Source: Chloroflexota bacterium (GTDB lineage: Bacteria; Chloroflexota; UBA6077; FW602-bin22; JACPQP01). From it: a stretch of DNA of 11,931 bases. The DNA is taken from NCBI GenBank assembly GCA_016190465.1, contig JACPQP010000205.1, forward strand, positions 1 through 11,931, in the 5' to 3' direction. Positions 1 through 6,957 of this stretch are shown piece by piece. The translations under genes were made by a program, and so were the position numbers. Positions within the stretch are counted from its first letter, which is position 1, and each line of letters opens with the position of its first letter. The notes beneath the pieces were generated by a model. That model was not told where the DNA came from, made no database searches, and was given only the letters and a program-made list of their open reading frames with translations.

Positions 1-2
1 CG

Positions 3-1424
3 CCCACGCCCACCCCGGCCCCCGCGCCCAAGCCGGCCGAGCCGGCCAAGCCCGCCGCGGCCGCCCCGACGGCGACCACGGTTCCGGCCGCCGCCCCGAC
101 GGCCGCTCCGAAACCCACTGTGGCCCCCCAGCCGACCGTGGCCCCGAAGCCCACCGTGGCCGCGGCCGCGCCCAAGCCGGCCGCGAAAGAGGTCGAGCTC
201 ACCTTCAGCAACTGGAACGACGACACCTACGGCCGGTTCCGCGAGGAGGAGAAGGTCAAGCTCTTCAACCAGAAGTACCCCAACATCAAGATCAACCTGC
301 GGCTCTTCCGGCAGAACTACCACGAGACGCTGCTGACCCAGCTCGCCGGCGGCGTGGGCGCCGACGTCTTCCGAATCGACATCCCCTACATCTATCCGTT
401 CGCCGACCAGGGGACCATCCCCGACATCTCTAGCCGCATGCGGGACAAGGAGCACTGGTACTCGTCGCCCGACGCTCGGCGCGACATCTTCGACGCCCTG
501 CTCTACCGGGGGAAGTTCTATGCCATCGCGACGGCAGTGGATAGCAACTGCCTGGAGGTGAACTACACGCTCTTCGACGAGGCGAAAGTGCCGCACCTGG
601 CCACGAGCTACACCGACAAGAACTGGGACGTGGGCGTGGTGCTCGAGGCCGCGAAAAAGCTCACCAGGCGCGAAGGTGGCACGCCGACCCAGTTCGGCAT
701 CAACGCGACTACCAGTAGCTGGCACCTCTGTCCGCTCATCTGGGCCTTCGGCGGGAAGAACCTGACCGACGACCTCAGCGCCCTGGCGTGGAATGAGGAC
801 CCGGCGATCAAGGCCATCCAATTCATGGCCGACCTGGTCAACGTCCACAAGGTTGCCCCCGCGCTGGCGGGCGGCGAAGCCAAGACGTTTGACTACCCTA
901 CCGGGAAGCTGGCTATCAAATGGTCCTACCCTTCGCAGCTCGTCTACCGGGCCAACGCCAAGCTCCCCTTCGACTGGGACCTGGCGCCAGAGCCCCCCGC
1001 GGTGGGAGTGACGCCGCGCACGACCACCGCTTTCAACGCCTGGACGATGAACGCCAAGGGCAAGTTCCCCGAGGAGGCGTGGAGCTATCTGGCGTTCCTG
1101 TCCGGGCCAATCGCCACCCGGGTGGACGTCGAGCTCGGCTGGGCCTCACCGGCCTTCAAGAGCCTCGCGGAGGCCTACTACAGGCGGATCCTCGCCGAAT
1201 ACCCGAAGAAGAACGTGAAGCCCGGGGTCGAAGCGTTCGACCACATCAAGGGGTGGTATGACCCGCATATGCAGCCCGGCTGGGCCGAGGCCGAGACCAA
1301 GTACATCAACCCCGCGCTCGACGAGGTGATGATTGGCAAGACCAAGGCGGGAGACGCGGTGAAGGCGATCAAGCCTCAGGTCGACAAGCTGCTGAAGGCG
1401 GGGGCCGAGAAGCTCCGCGGTTGA
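3..1424 (+). CDS. ABC transporter family-1 substrate-binding lipoprotein (5' end missing)
   Basis: Extracytoplasmic solute-binding protein of the sugar-type family 1 (UgpB/MalE-like, COG1653) that would deliver a carbohydrate-like ligand to an ABC permease. The frame is open to the left edge, so the signal peptide and lipobox are outside the window; the GTG at 120 is an internal Val codon, not the start. The first ~60 visible residues are a Pro/Ala/Thr/Lys linker, as seen between lipobox and domain in Chloroflexota lipoproteins. The mature domain begins near VELTFSNWND, a typical first beta strand, followed by FNQKYPNIKINL, an AGGVGADVFRID segment and a C-terminal EVMIGKTKAGDAVKAI helix, all family features. 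No permease or ATPase gene follows, so these lie upstream or elsewhere. The gene points the same way as the catabolic operon and probably feeds it (inference). The ligand cannot be read from the sequence. Confidence 0.88.
   Translation, partial: PTPTPAPAPKPAEPAKPAAAAPTATTVPAAAPTAAPKPTVAPQPTVAPKPTVAAAAPKPAAKEVELTFSNWNDDTYGRFREEEKVKLFNQKYPNIKINLRLFRQNYHETLLTQLAGGVGADVFRIDIPYIYPFADQGTIPDISSRMRDKEHWYSSPDARRDIFDALLYRGKFYAIATAVDSNCLEVNYTLFDEAKVPHLATSYTDKNWDVGVVLEAAKKLTRREGGTPTQFGINATTSSWHLCPLIWAFGGKNLTDDLSALAWNEDPAIKAIQFMADLVNVHKVAPALAGGEAKTFDYPTGKLAIKWSYPSQLVYRANAKLPFDWDLAPEPPAVGVTPRTTTAFNAWTMNAKGKFPEEAWSYLAFLSGPIATRVDVELGWASPAFKSLAEAYYRRILAEYPKKNVKPGVEAFDHIKGWYDPHMQPGWAEAETKYINPALDEVMIGKTKAGDAVKAIKPQVDKLLKAGAEKLRG
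108..161 (+). repeat. 18-bp tandem repeat x3 encoding PKPTVA linker
   Basis: Three in-frame 18-bp units (108-125, 126-143, 144-161) encode PKPTVA, PQPTVA and PKPTVA. They differ mostly at third positions. They form part of the flexible linker of the binding lipoprotein and probably vary in copy number between strains. Confidence 0.8.
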
Positions 1425-1504
1425 TCCCGCCGTTGCGCCTGCCGCGTCTGGACCGGATCGGATGGATCGGGGTTCTCTGGTGATCCCCTCGCGGGAAGGC
1501 GACA

Positions 1505-1546
1505 GGGGTCCGGTCCGCGCGTCGGCCAGCGCGGACCGGGCGCCCC
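1505..1546 (+). terminator. strong GC hairpin, possible terminator or transcript-stabilising stem
   Basis: Perfect 11-bp inverted repeat: ccggtccgcgc at 1510-1520 and gcgcggaccgg at 1529-1539, with an 8-nt loop. It can extend outward by a T-G and a G-C pair, or through gggg 1505-1508 with cccc 1543-1546. There is no T-run after it, so it is not a classical rho-independent terminator. It lies about 80 bp after the binding-protein stop. Termination, mRNA end protection or leader folding are all possible. Confidence 0.5.
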
Positions 1547-1595
1547 GGTGAGCTTCGAACGCCAGGCACCCGGCTCCACCCGAGGAGACCGGCGG

Positions 1596-1633
1596 TGAGG
1601 ACGCGCCGATGCATTCGCGGGAGCGCGTCCTCA
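1596..1633 (+). promoter_or_regulatory. perfect 11-bp inverted repeat in the operon leader
   Basis: tgaggacgcgc at 1596-1606 is the exact reverse complement of gcgcgtcctca at 1623-1633, with a 16-nt spacer. It could be an RNA hairpin in the leader or an operator-like dyad about 90 bp before the GTG start at 1723. The FCD-type regulator encoded in the same operon is a plausible ligand if it acts as DNA (inference). Confidence 0.4.
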
Positions 1634-1722
1634 GCGGTAACTCATCCCGAACCGACCGCCAGCCCGGCGGCCTCAGACTGGCAGACCTTCGAGGAGAGAC
1701 CTCCAACCGAAGGGGGTAGGCA

Positions 1723-3051
1723 GTGCACGCAACGCGACACGGATGTCGGGTGGTCATCGTCGGGGCCGGCAGCGCCGTCTTCGGCCCCGGCCTTATCGCC
1801 GGCGCGATCCGGCGTCCCACTCTGACCGTAAGCACCATCATTCTGCTCGGCCACACGCCGGAACGCCTGGAGATCACCCGGGCGCTGGCCAACCGGATGG
1901 TGGCCGAGGCCGGCGCGCGTCTCCTCGTTGAGGCCACGCTCGATCCGGCCGAGGCGCTCGACGGCGCCGATTTCGTCATCTCGGCCATCTCCGTGGGGGG
2001 GCTGGCGGCACGCCGGATCGACGTCGAGGTTCCCCTGGAGTACGGCGTGGTGCAGACCAAAGGGGATAGCGCCGGCCCCGGGGGGCTCTCCCGAGCCCTC
2101 CGCACTGTACCTCCGTTGCTGGAGATCGCCCGCCAGATGGAGCGGCGCTGTCCCGACGCCTGGTTCCTCAACTACTCGAATCCGCTCACGCCGGTCTGCC
2201 GCGCGCTGAGCCGGGAGACCCGTGTCAAGGTAGTGGGCCTCTGCGACGGCGTGTCGATGGCCCGAGCCTTCCTCGCGGGTTATCTGGGCGTGCCCCCCGA
2301 GCGGCTGACCACGCGCTGCGCGGGCGTCAACCACGCGTCCTGGCTAACCGAGCTGCGACTGGATGGTCAGGATGCCTACGCACGCCTCCGGGAGCGGCTG
2401 GGGCAGGTGGGCGCTACCGCGGAGCCGGTGAGCTTCGAGTTGCTGCGCTTGTACGGCCTTTACCCTTCGCCGGCCGACGTGCACGTGGCAGAGTTCTTTC
2501 CCCACTTTCTGAACGTGGCTTCTCAGGGTGGCCAGGCCTGGGGCCTCTCCCCCTGGCCGGCCGACGAGTTCATCCAAGCGCGTGCGGCCGCCGAAGAGGT
2601 GTTCCGCCAGCGGGCCCGGGGGCTGCTGCCACTGGAGCCGGTCACCGCGGCGGTTGGTGAGGCGGCGATGGCGATGGACCTCATCGCCGCGATGGACGCC
2701 AACGCACCGATGGACTTCACCGCAAACCTGCCGAATGCCGGGCAGCTCCGCGACCTTCCCGAGGGCGCGATCGTGGAGATGCCCGCCGTGGCCAACGGCG
2801 AGACCATCCGCGGGCTGACGGTGGGAGGCCTCCCCCCGGGCATCACCGCATTCTGTCGGGCGCGGCTGGGCCAGCAGGAGCTGGTGGTGGAGGCAGCGCT
2901 GTCCGGCGACCGGCAGGTGGCGCTCCAGGCGTTGCTGGCCGACCCGTTGATGTCTTCCGTCACCACCGGTCAGGCGCTGGAGATGCTCGACCGGTTACTA
3001 GCCGCTCACGAGGCCTACTTACCGCAGTTTTACCGAAAGGATGCTTTATGA
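1723..3051 (+). CDS. glycoside hydrolase family 4 enzyme, paralogue A
   Basis: GH4 glycosidases (alpha-galactosidase, alpha-glucosidase, alpha-glucuronidase and 6-phospho-glycosidase types) cleave glycosides through NAD-dependent oxidation at C3 plus a divalent metal. In this 442-residue protein the Rossmann motif VGAGSAVFG is at residues 13-21, NYSNP at 150-154, and the predicted metal ligands are Cys174 (GLC) and His204 (GVNHASW). The LYGLYPSP tyrosine region and AEFFPHF (243-262) and NLPNAGQLRDLPEGAIVEMP (335-354) are GH4 signatures. Length is normal for the family. Start GTG is preceded by an AGGGGG-type site at 1711-1716. Odd point: the acidic residue normally ending beta-2 (NAD ribose contact) is replaced by LLGHT (41-45). 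The stop overlaps the next start by four bases (ATGA). No PTS is nearby and an ABC binding protein is, so a non-phosphorylated substrate is more likely (inference). Confidence 0.88.
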   Translation: MHATRHGCRVVIVGAGSAVFGPGLIAGAIRRPTLTVSTIILLGHTPERLEITRALANRMVAEAGARLLVEATLDPAEALDGADFVISAISVGGLAARRIDVEVPLEYGVVQTKGDSAGPGGLSRALRTVPPLLEIARQMERRCPDAWFLNYSNPLTPVCRALSRETRVKVVGLCDGVSMARAFLAGYLGVPPERLTTRCAGVNHASWLTELRLDGQDAYARLRERLGQVGATAEPVSFELLRLYGLYPSPADVHVAEFFPHFLNVASQGGQAWGLSPWPADEFIQARAAAEEVFRQRARGLLPLEPVTAAVGEAAMAMDLIAAMDANAPMDFTANLPNAGQLRDLPEGAIVEMPAVANGETIRGLTVGGLPPGITAFCRARLGQQELVVEAALSGDRQVALQALLADPLMSSVTTGQALEMLDRLLAAHEAYLPQFYRKDAL

Positions 3052-3965
3052 CCACCGTTCCCACCTTTGCCGCGACATTGCGCGACATCGGGAGAATCGA
3101 GGCCGAACCCATCCCCTTCTCCGCGCCCGATCCCAATCAGGAGCGGAGGGGGCAGGAACGGAGGGGGCCAGGGGGTGAGGTCCCCCCTCGTGACGTGGGC
3201 GAGCGCAGCCCCCGGGCCGGTCCGGCGTTGGACCTCAGCAACCTGTCGCAGCGCGTCTACGACTTCATCAAGGCCAGCATCCTCAAGCGGGAGTTGGCAC
3301 CTGGGCAGCCGCTGGTCATCGCCGAGCTGGCCAGGCAATTCGGCACGTCGACCACGCCGGTGCGCGACGCCCTGAAGCGGCTAGAGATCGATGGCCTGGC
3401 CGTCATCGCCCCGCGCCGCGGCTGCTCGGTGGCGGTCCTGACCGAGCGCGACATCCACGATCTGATGGAGATCCGAGCCATCGTCGAGGGCGCGGCGGCG
3501 GAGATGACCGCTGCGAGCGCCTCCGTGGCGCAAGTCGAGCAGATGACCGGACTTCTCCGTCAGCTCGAGGATCTCACCGAGGGAGAGCGATTCACCGACT
3601 ACGTCGCGGCGGTCGAGCTGGATTTCCAATTGCACCTGGCCATCGTGCGTGCTCTGGACAATGCTCGGCTGGTCGACTTCTTCAGTAAGCTGCGAGTCCA
3701 CCGCCGGATGGCGCCCGAGCTGTACGACTCGGACTACCAGCGCGCGCAGTTGGACCTGGAAGAGCATCGGAAGATCGTGGAGGCCTACCGTGGGCGCGAC
3801 CCCGTGGCGGCAAAGCGAGCGATCGTCGAGCACCTGGAGCGGGTGAAGCTGGACGCGCTGGCGCACCTGGCTCGCCCGGAAAAGTTGCCGGCCGGGGTGC
3901 ACCCCGACGGGATCCGGGAGGCGCGGCGGAAGGAGGCCTCGGAGGTGACACTTGGGCACAGCTAG
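3048..3965 (+). CDS. GntR-family transcriptional regulator, FadR/FCD type
   Basis: Cytoplasmic one-component repressor or activator. Residues about 65-130 form a GntR winged helix (IAELARQFGTS, TPVRDALKRLE, GLAVIAPRRG). Residues about 135-275 form an all-helical FCD ligand domain with EIRAIVEG and the four candidate metal/ligand residues Asp192, His196 (LDFQLH), His240 (EEHRKI) and His262 (VEHLER). All four being present suggests a metal-assisted carboxylate- or sugar-acid-type effector, as known for this subfamily. The ATG start overlaps the GH4 stop and has GAAAGGA six bases upstream. Odd: a ~60-residue low-complexity N-terminal extension, including QERRGQERRG, precedes the winged helix. 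Internal starts (GTG 3195, TTG 3228) lack a ribosome site. It probably autoregulates the operon. Confidence 0.9.
   Translation: MTTVPTFAATLRDIGRIEAEPIPFSAPDPNQERRGQERRGPGGEVPPRDVGERSPRAGPALDLSNLSQRVYDFIKASILKRELAPGQPLVIAELARQFGTSTTPVRDALKRLEIDGLAVIAPRRGCSVAVLTERDIHDLMEIRAIVEGAAAEMTAASASVAQVEQMTGLLRQLEDLTEGERFTDYVAAVELDFQLHLAIVRALDNARLVDFFSKLRVHRRMAPELYDSDYQRAQLDLEEHRKIVEAYRGRDPVAAKRAIVEHLERVKLDALAHLARPEKLPAGVHPDGIREARRKEASEVTLGHS
3139..3168 (+). repeat. 15-bp tandem duplication inside the regulator gene
   Basis: Units at 3139-3153 and 3154-3168 match at 14 of 15 bases and encode QERRG twice, in frame. Immediately after, aggggg (3170-3175) can pair with ccccct (3183-3188). The G-rich stretch resembles the REP-like intergenic hairpins of such genomes more than normal coding sequence. 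Confidence 0.65.
3941..3945 (+). promoter_or_regulatory. ribosome binding site fixing a TTG start
   Basis: GGAGG six bases before TTG 3952 supports this rare start for the first MttB-like gene. The protein then begins MGTARGLIRLLDQDEM, where family homology starts, and overlaps the regulator gene by 14 bp. Confidence 0.7.
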
Positions 3966-5496
3966 GGGGCTGATCCGCTTGCTGGACCAGGACGAGATGG
4001 GACTCCTCCACCAGGGGGCTCTCCGCATCCTCGAAGAGGTGGGGATGGCTATACCCCACGCGGCGGCGCAGGAGTACCTGGGGGGGGCGGGATGCCGCGT
4101 CGACCGGGCGGCCCAGCGCGTGCGTTTCCCGGCCGGGGTCGTGCAGGGCGCGCTGGACCGGATGCGGCAGGACTTCACCCTGGAGGGGCGCCTCGGCGGT
4201 CCGGTCCCAATGCGCTACACGACCAACTACTTCACGACGATCCCGCAGCGACTCCATCACGATTTCACGGCCAACGCCGGCGGCTTTCCTCCGTTCATCC
4301 TCGACCTGGAGGGGCGCCGCCGGCCGGCCACGCTGGAGGACGTGCGCGATGCCATCCGGCTGGCCGACGCGCTGGAGAACGTCGACCTCATCGGGCTCCC
4401 GTGCTCGGCTCAGGATGTCCCCGGCCAGCTTCGTCCGATCGAGATGACCGCGGAACTGGTGAAGCTGACCAGCAAGCCGGGCGGCATCGAGGCCTGGACG
4501 CCACGCGATGTCGCCTACATCACCGAGATGGCCGTCGTCATCCGCGGGAGCGAGGCAGAGCTTCGGCAGCGCCCGTTCCTGATCGGCTACGGGGAGGCCC
4601 GGTCGCCGTTGTGCGTCGATCCCAATATGACCGACGTCTTCATCGAGTACGTCAAGCGGGGGTTGCCCCAGACCCTGGACACCATGCCCTGCGCGGGAAC
4701 CTCGGCGCCGGTGACCGCTGCCGGGGCCCTGGTCGTCGGGCTGGCCGAGACGCTCTCCGGTTTGGTGCTGGGTTACGCGATCGATCCGCACGCGATGGTG
4801 GCTCTGGACATCTGCCCGGGCCTGATGGATCCGCGTACCCTCCTCTTCCCGTACTCGGGCGCCGACCGCATCCCCCTCATCGCGGCCGCTACCCAGCTCC
4901 TCTCGGAGTACTACCATCGCCCCGGTGGCTGCCACGGGGGCAAGACGGACGCCTGCGTCCCGGGTGCCCAGGCCGGCATCGAGAAGGCGCTTTCGGTCAT
5001 CTTCCCGATTCTTTGTGGCGCGACCGGGATCGGCACGCTGGGACACGTGGAGAACGCGGTGACGTTCTCGCCGGTCCAACTGGTGATCGACGACCTGATC
5101 GTCGGATACATCAAGCGGATGCTGCGGGGCTTCGAAGTGACTCCGGAGACGCTGGCGCTGGACGTGATCGCGGAGGTTGGTCCGGGAGGAAGCTACCTGG
5201 AACACGAGCACACGGTTCGGAACCTGCGGCGGGACATCTGGGTGTCGGATCTTCTCGAGCGGATGCCCTGGGCCACCTGGGATGCGCAGGAAGTCAAGGG
5301 GTTGGAGGAAAAAGCGCGATCCCGGGCCAGACGCATCCTCCGCGAGCATAGCCCCGCCCCGCTCGACGACGCCCAGGTCCGGGAGATCGACCGCATCGTC
5401 GCCGCGGCTCGCCGGGAGCTGGCAAGTGTCTCACCCACCCCGCACTGTCGGCTCCCCCTGGACCGCGATTCGGCGTCTCTGGCGCCGGAGGGATGA
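3952..5496 (+). CDS. MttB-family (trimethylamine-type) methyltransferase, paralogue 1
   Basis: Member of the trimethylamine:corrinoid methyltransferase superfamily (COG5598). The archetype moves a methyl group from a quaternary or tertiary amine to a corrinoid protein; non-pyrrolysine relatives act on betaines and carnitine. The 514 residues show family features in order: N-terminal helix LLHQGALRILEEVG (18-31), CAGTSAPVTAAGALVVGLAE (247-266), GGKTDACVPGAQAGIEKA (329-346), and a C-terminal GPGGSYLEHEHT (410-421) with DIWVSDLLER. There is no in-frame TAG, so it is not a pyrrolysine protein. The last ~20 residues, after ASVSPTP, look like an unstructured tail. It is translationally coupled to the regulator upstream and four bases from the second MttB-like gene. 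The substrate cannot be inferred. The known partner, an MttC-like corrinoid protein, is not in the window. Confidence 0.87.
   Translation: MGTARGLIRLLDQDEMGLLHQGALRILEEVGMAIPHAAAQEYLGGAGCRVDRAAQRVRFPAGVVQGALDRMRQDFTLEGRLGGPVPMRYTTNYFTTIPQRLHHDFTANAGGFPPFILDLEGRRRPATLEDVRDAIRLADALENVDLIGLPCSAQDVPGQLRPIEMTAELVKLTSKPGGIEAWTPRDVAYITEMAVVIRGSEAELRQRPFLIGYGEARSPLCVDPNMTDVFIEYVKRGLPQTLDTMPCAGTSAPVTAAGALVVGLAETLSGLVLGYAIDPHAMVALDICPGLMDPRTLLFPYSGADRIPLIAAATQLLSEYYHRPGGCHGGKTDACVPGAQAGIEKALSVIFPILCGATGIGTLGHVENAVTFSPVQLVIDDLIVGYIKRMLRGFEVTPETLALDVIAEVGPGGSYLEHEHTVRNLRRDIWVSDLLERMPWATWDAQEVKGLEEKARSRARRILREHSPAPLDDAQVREIDRIVAAARRELASVSPTPHCRLPLDRDSASLAPEG
5487..5492 (+). promoter_or_regulatory. ribosome binding site deciding the ATG at 5501
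   Basis: GGAGGG with an 8-base spacing precedes ATG 5501. The reading frame is open back to 5177, but that part overlaps paralogue 1 and is basic, compositionally odd sequence without homology to the family. The start at 5501 is therefore preferred. Confidence 0.7.
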
Positions 5497-5500
5497 CTCG

Positions 5501-6949
5501 ATGACTCTGGGAAACACTGATCCTGCACTCCCCGAACCGTTCCGACTCCTCCCCGAGCTGGCGAGCGGCCCATCCCCGGCCGATCTCCAGGCGATGCACG
5601 AAGCGGCGCTCCGGATCCTCGACGAGGTTGGACTCGCCGTGGATAACAAGGAGATCATCGGCTTGCTCACGCTCCACGACGGCGCCCGGGTCGAGCGCGG
5701 TCGGCTGCACCTGGCTCCCTGGCTCGTCGAGGAGCACGCCACGGCCTATCGTCGGCAGGCGAGGAGTGACGGGAAGGCACCGGGGCGGCGGGCTCCCTGG
5801 GACATCAGATTGACGATTAGCGGTGGCCCGCACTTCTGGGTTGACCCAGATACCGACCAGGTCCGACCCATCACCCTCGACGACCTCATCCTCGGCACGC
5901 GTCTCGTCGACGCCCTTGACGAGGAGGGAGTGCGCGGGCGGATTCCGGCCGTGGTGCTGGACGTCCCGGCGCCGCTGATGGCCCTGCTTGAGTACAAGGT
6001 CGCCTGCGAGCACAGCCGGCACGGACGGGGATTTGTGAACCCCTGCCCAATCGCCGGACTGGAGTTCCTCTACGCGATGCACCAGGTGATGGGACACGAC
6101 TTCCATCTGCCCCTCTACGTGGTCAGTCCGCTGCGGCTGGTGGGAGAATCGCTCGAGGCAGTTCTGCACTTCCGCCGCCGGGCCAACGTCAGCCACAGCT
6201 CCAGCTCGATGCCCATTATGGGCGTCGACGCCCCGATCCACCTCCGCGGCGCGTTCGTCCAATCGATCGCCGAGGCCCTGGGGGGCTACGTCGTCCTCAA
6301 GCTGATCGATCCCGACGCCCCCGCCACCTTCAGCGTTATGGCGTTCGCCTTCGACATGCGCTACGCCAATATGGTCTATGGCTCCCCGGAGCAGAACCTG
6401 TGCGACCTGATGGGCCTATGGGTCAACGCTTTCTACGGACACCGCATCGGTACCCGCTCCCTCCGGACGATGGCCAAGCGGCCTGGTCTGCAAGCAGCGG
6501 CGGAGAAGGCTGCGTCGGCGGCCTTCGGCGCGCTGGCGGGTTCGCGCAGCTTCAGCGGCGCGGGCATCCTGGCGCTGGACCAGGTCTTCAGCCCGGAGCA
6601 ACTCATGCTTGACGTGGAGATCCGGAACTACGCCTCGCGCCTGGTCCGGGGCATTCGCTTCGACCAGGAGGCGCTGGCGCTCGACGTGATCGCGGCCGCC
6701 GCGCCTGGCGGGGAGTATCTCTTGCACGAAAGCACCCTCTCCCACTTCCGCGATGAGTTCTGGACGCCGGACCTGTTCGAGCGTCGCACGGTCAAGGCGT
6801 GGCAGACCCACCAGGAGAGGGACGTGCGCGAACTGGCCCGGACGCGAGTACGGGAAAAGCTGGCGGTGTCGAGCTTCGAGCTCGACGCGGACAAGCGCCG
6901 GGTGCTGGATGAGATATACCGTCGCGCCAGCGAGCGACTCGTAGGCTAG
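5501..6949 (+). CDS. MttB-family methyltransferase, divergent paralogue 2
   Basis: A 482-residue second member of the trimethylamine methyltransferase superfamily. It keeps the N-terminal helix LQAMHEAALRILDEVGLAV (29-47), the central SMPIMGVDAPIHLRGAFVQSIAEAL stretch (236-260), the FSPEQLMLD segment (363-371), and the C-terminal APGGEYLLHEST (401-412) with EFWTPDLFERR. It differs from paralogue 1 where that has GGKTDAC before the QAG helix. Here the aligned stretch reads roughly SLRTMAKRPGLQAAAEKA (320-337), so the conserved Asp is absent. Paralogue 1's CAGTSAPV is SMPIMGVDAPI here. No in-frame amber codon is inside. The two could form a hetero-oligomer or act on different methyl donors; loss of catalysis in this copy is also possible. 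It ends eight bases before GH4 paralogue B, inside the same operon. Confidence 0.82.
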   Translation: MTLGNTDPALPEPFRLLPELASGPSPADLQAMHEAALRILDEVGLAVDNKEIIGLLTLHDGARVERGRLHLAPWLVEEHATAYRRQARSDGKAPGRRAPWDIRLTISGGPHFWVDPDTDQVRPITLDDLILGTRLVDALDEEGVRGRIPAVVLDVPAPLMALLEYKVACEHSRHGRGFVNPCPIAGLEFLYAMHQVMGHDFHLPLYVVSPLRLVGESLEAVLHFRRRANVSHSSSSMPIMGVDAPIHLRGAFVQSIAEALGGYVVLKLIDPDAPATFSVMAFAFDMRYANMVYGSPEQNLCDLMGLWVNAFYGHRIGTRSLRTMAKRPGLQAAAEKAASAAFGALAGSRSFSGAGILALDQVFSPEQLMLDVEIRNYASRLVRGIRFDQEALALDVIAAAAPGGEYLLHESTLSHFRDEFWTPDLFERRTVKAWQTHQERDVRELARTRVREKLAVSSFELDADKRRVLDEIYRRASERLVG

Positions 6950-6957
6950 GAGGAACT

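Larger units (their letters stand above)
1425..1722. other. structured intergenic leader, no gene
   Basis: This 298-bp gap separates the binding-protein gene from the operon. I see no credible ORF, tRNA or clear -35/-10 pair. It holds two perfect 11-bp inverted repeats (listed separately) and a smaller one (ccgcc 1656-1660, ggcgg 1666-1670, 5-nt loop). G/C runs at 1469-1472, 1485-1489, 1504-1508 and 1543-1546 could pair in mutually exclusive ways. It most likely contains the end of the upstream transcript and the untranslated leader of the GH4 operon. No B12-box (gccactg) was found here, which argues against a cobalamin riboswitch. Confidence 0.5.

Noticed and set aside
1614..1643. Promoter TTCGCG-N18-TAACTC before the GH4 operon
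   Set aside because: Both boxes match consensus poorly and the -35 sits inside the perfect hairpin; not convincing.
1425..1722. Cobalamin riboswitch, attractive because MttB systems use corrinoids
   Set aside because: No B12-box or conserved core could be seen. The only gccactg I noticed lies inside the GH4 coding sequence (about 2627-2633).
1146..2334. Long - strand open frames over the binding-protein end, leader and GH4 gene
   Set aside because: Composition is basic and low-complexity and they have no homology; the + strand has convincing genes on both sides.
3682..5349. 555-codon open frame on the - strand
   Set aside because: Antisense shadow of the FCD regulator and MttB paralogue 1; low-complexity, Arg/Pro-rich translation without domains.
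3952..5496. Pyrrolysine-containing MttB
   Set aside because: No in-frame TAG inside either MttB-like gene; both are uninterrupted.
5177..5500. N-terminal extension of MttB paralogue 2 back to 5177
   Set aside because: Overlaps paralogue 1 by over 300 bp in another frame, Arg/Ser/Pro-rich without homology; ATG 5501 has a strong ribosome site.
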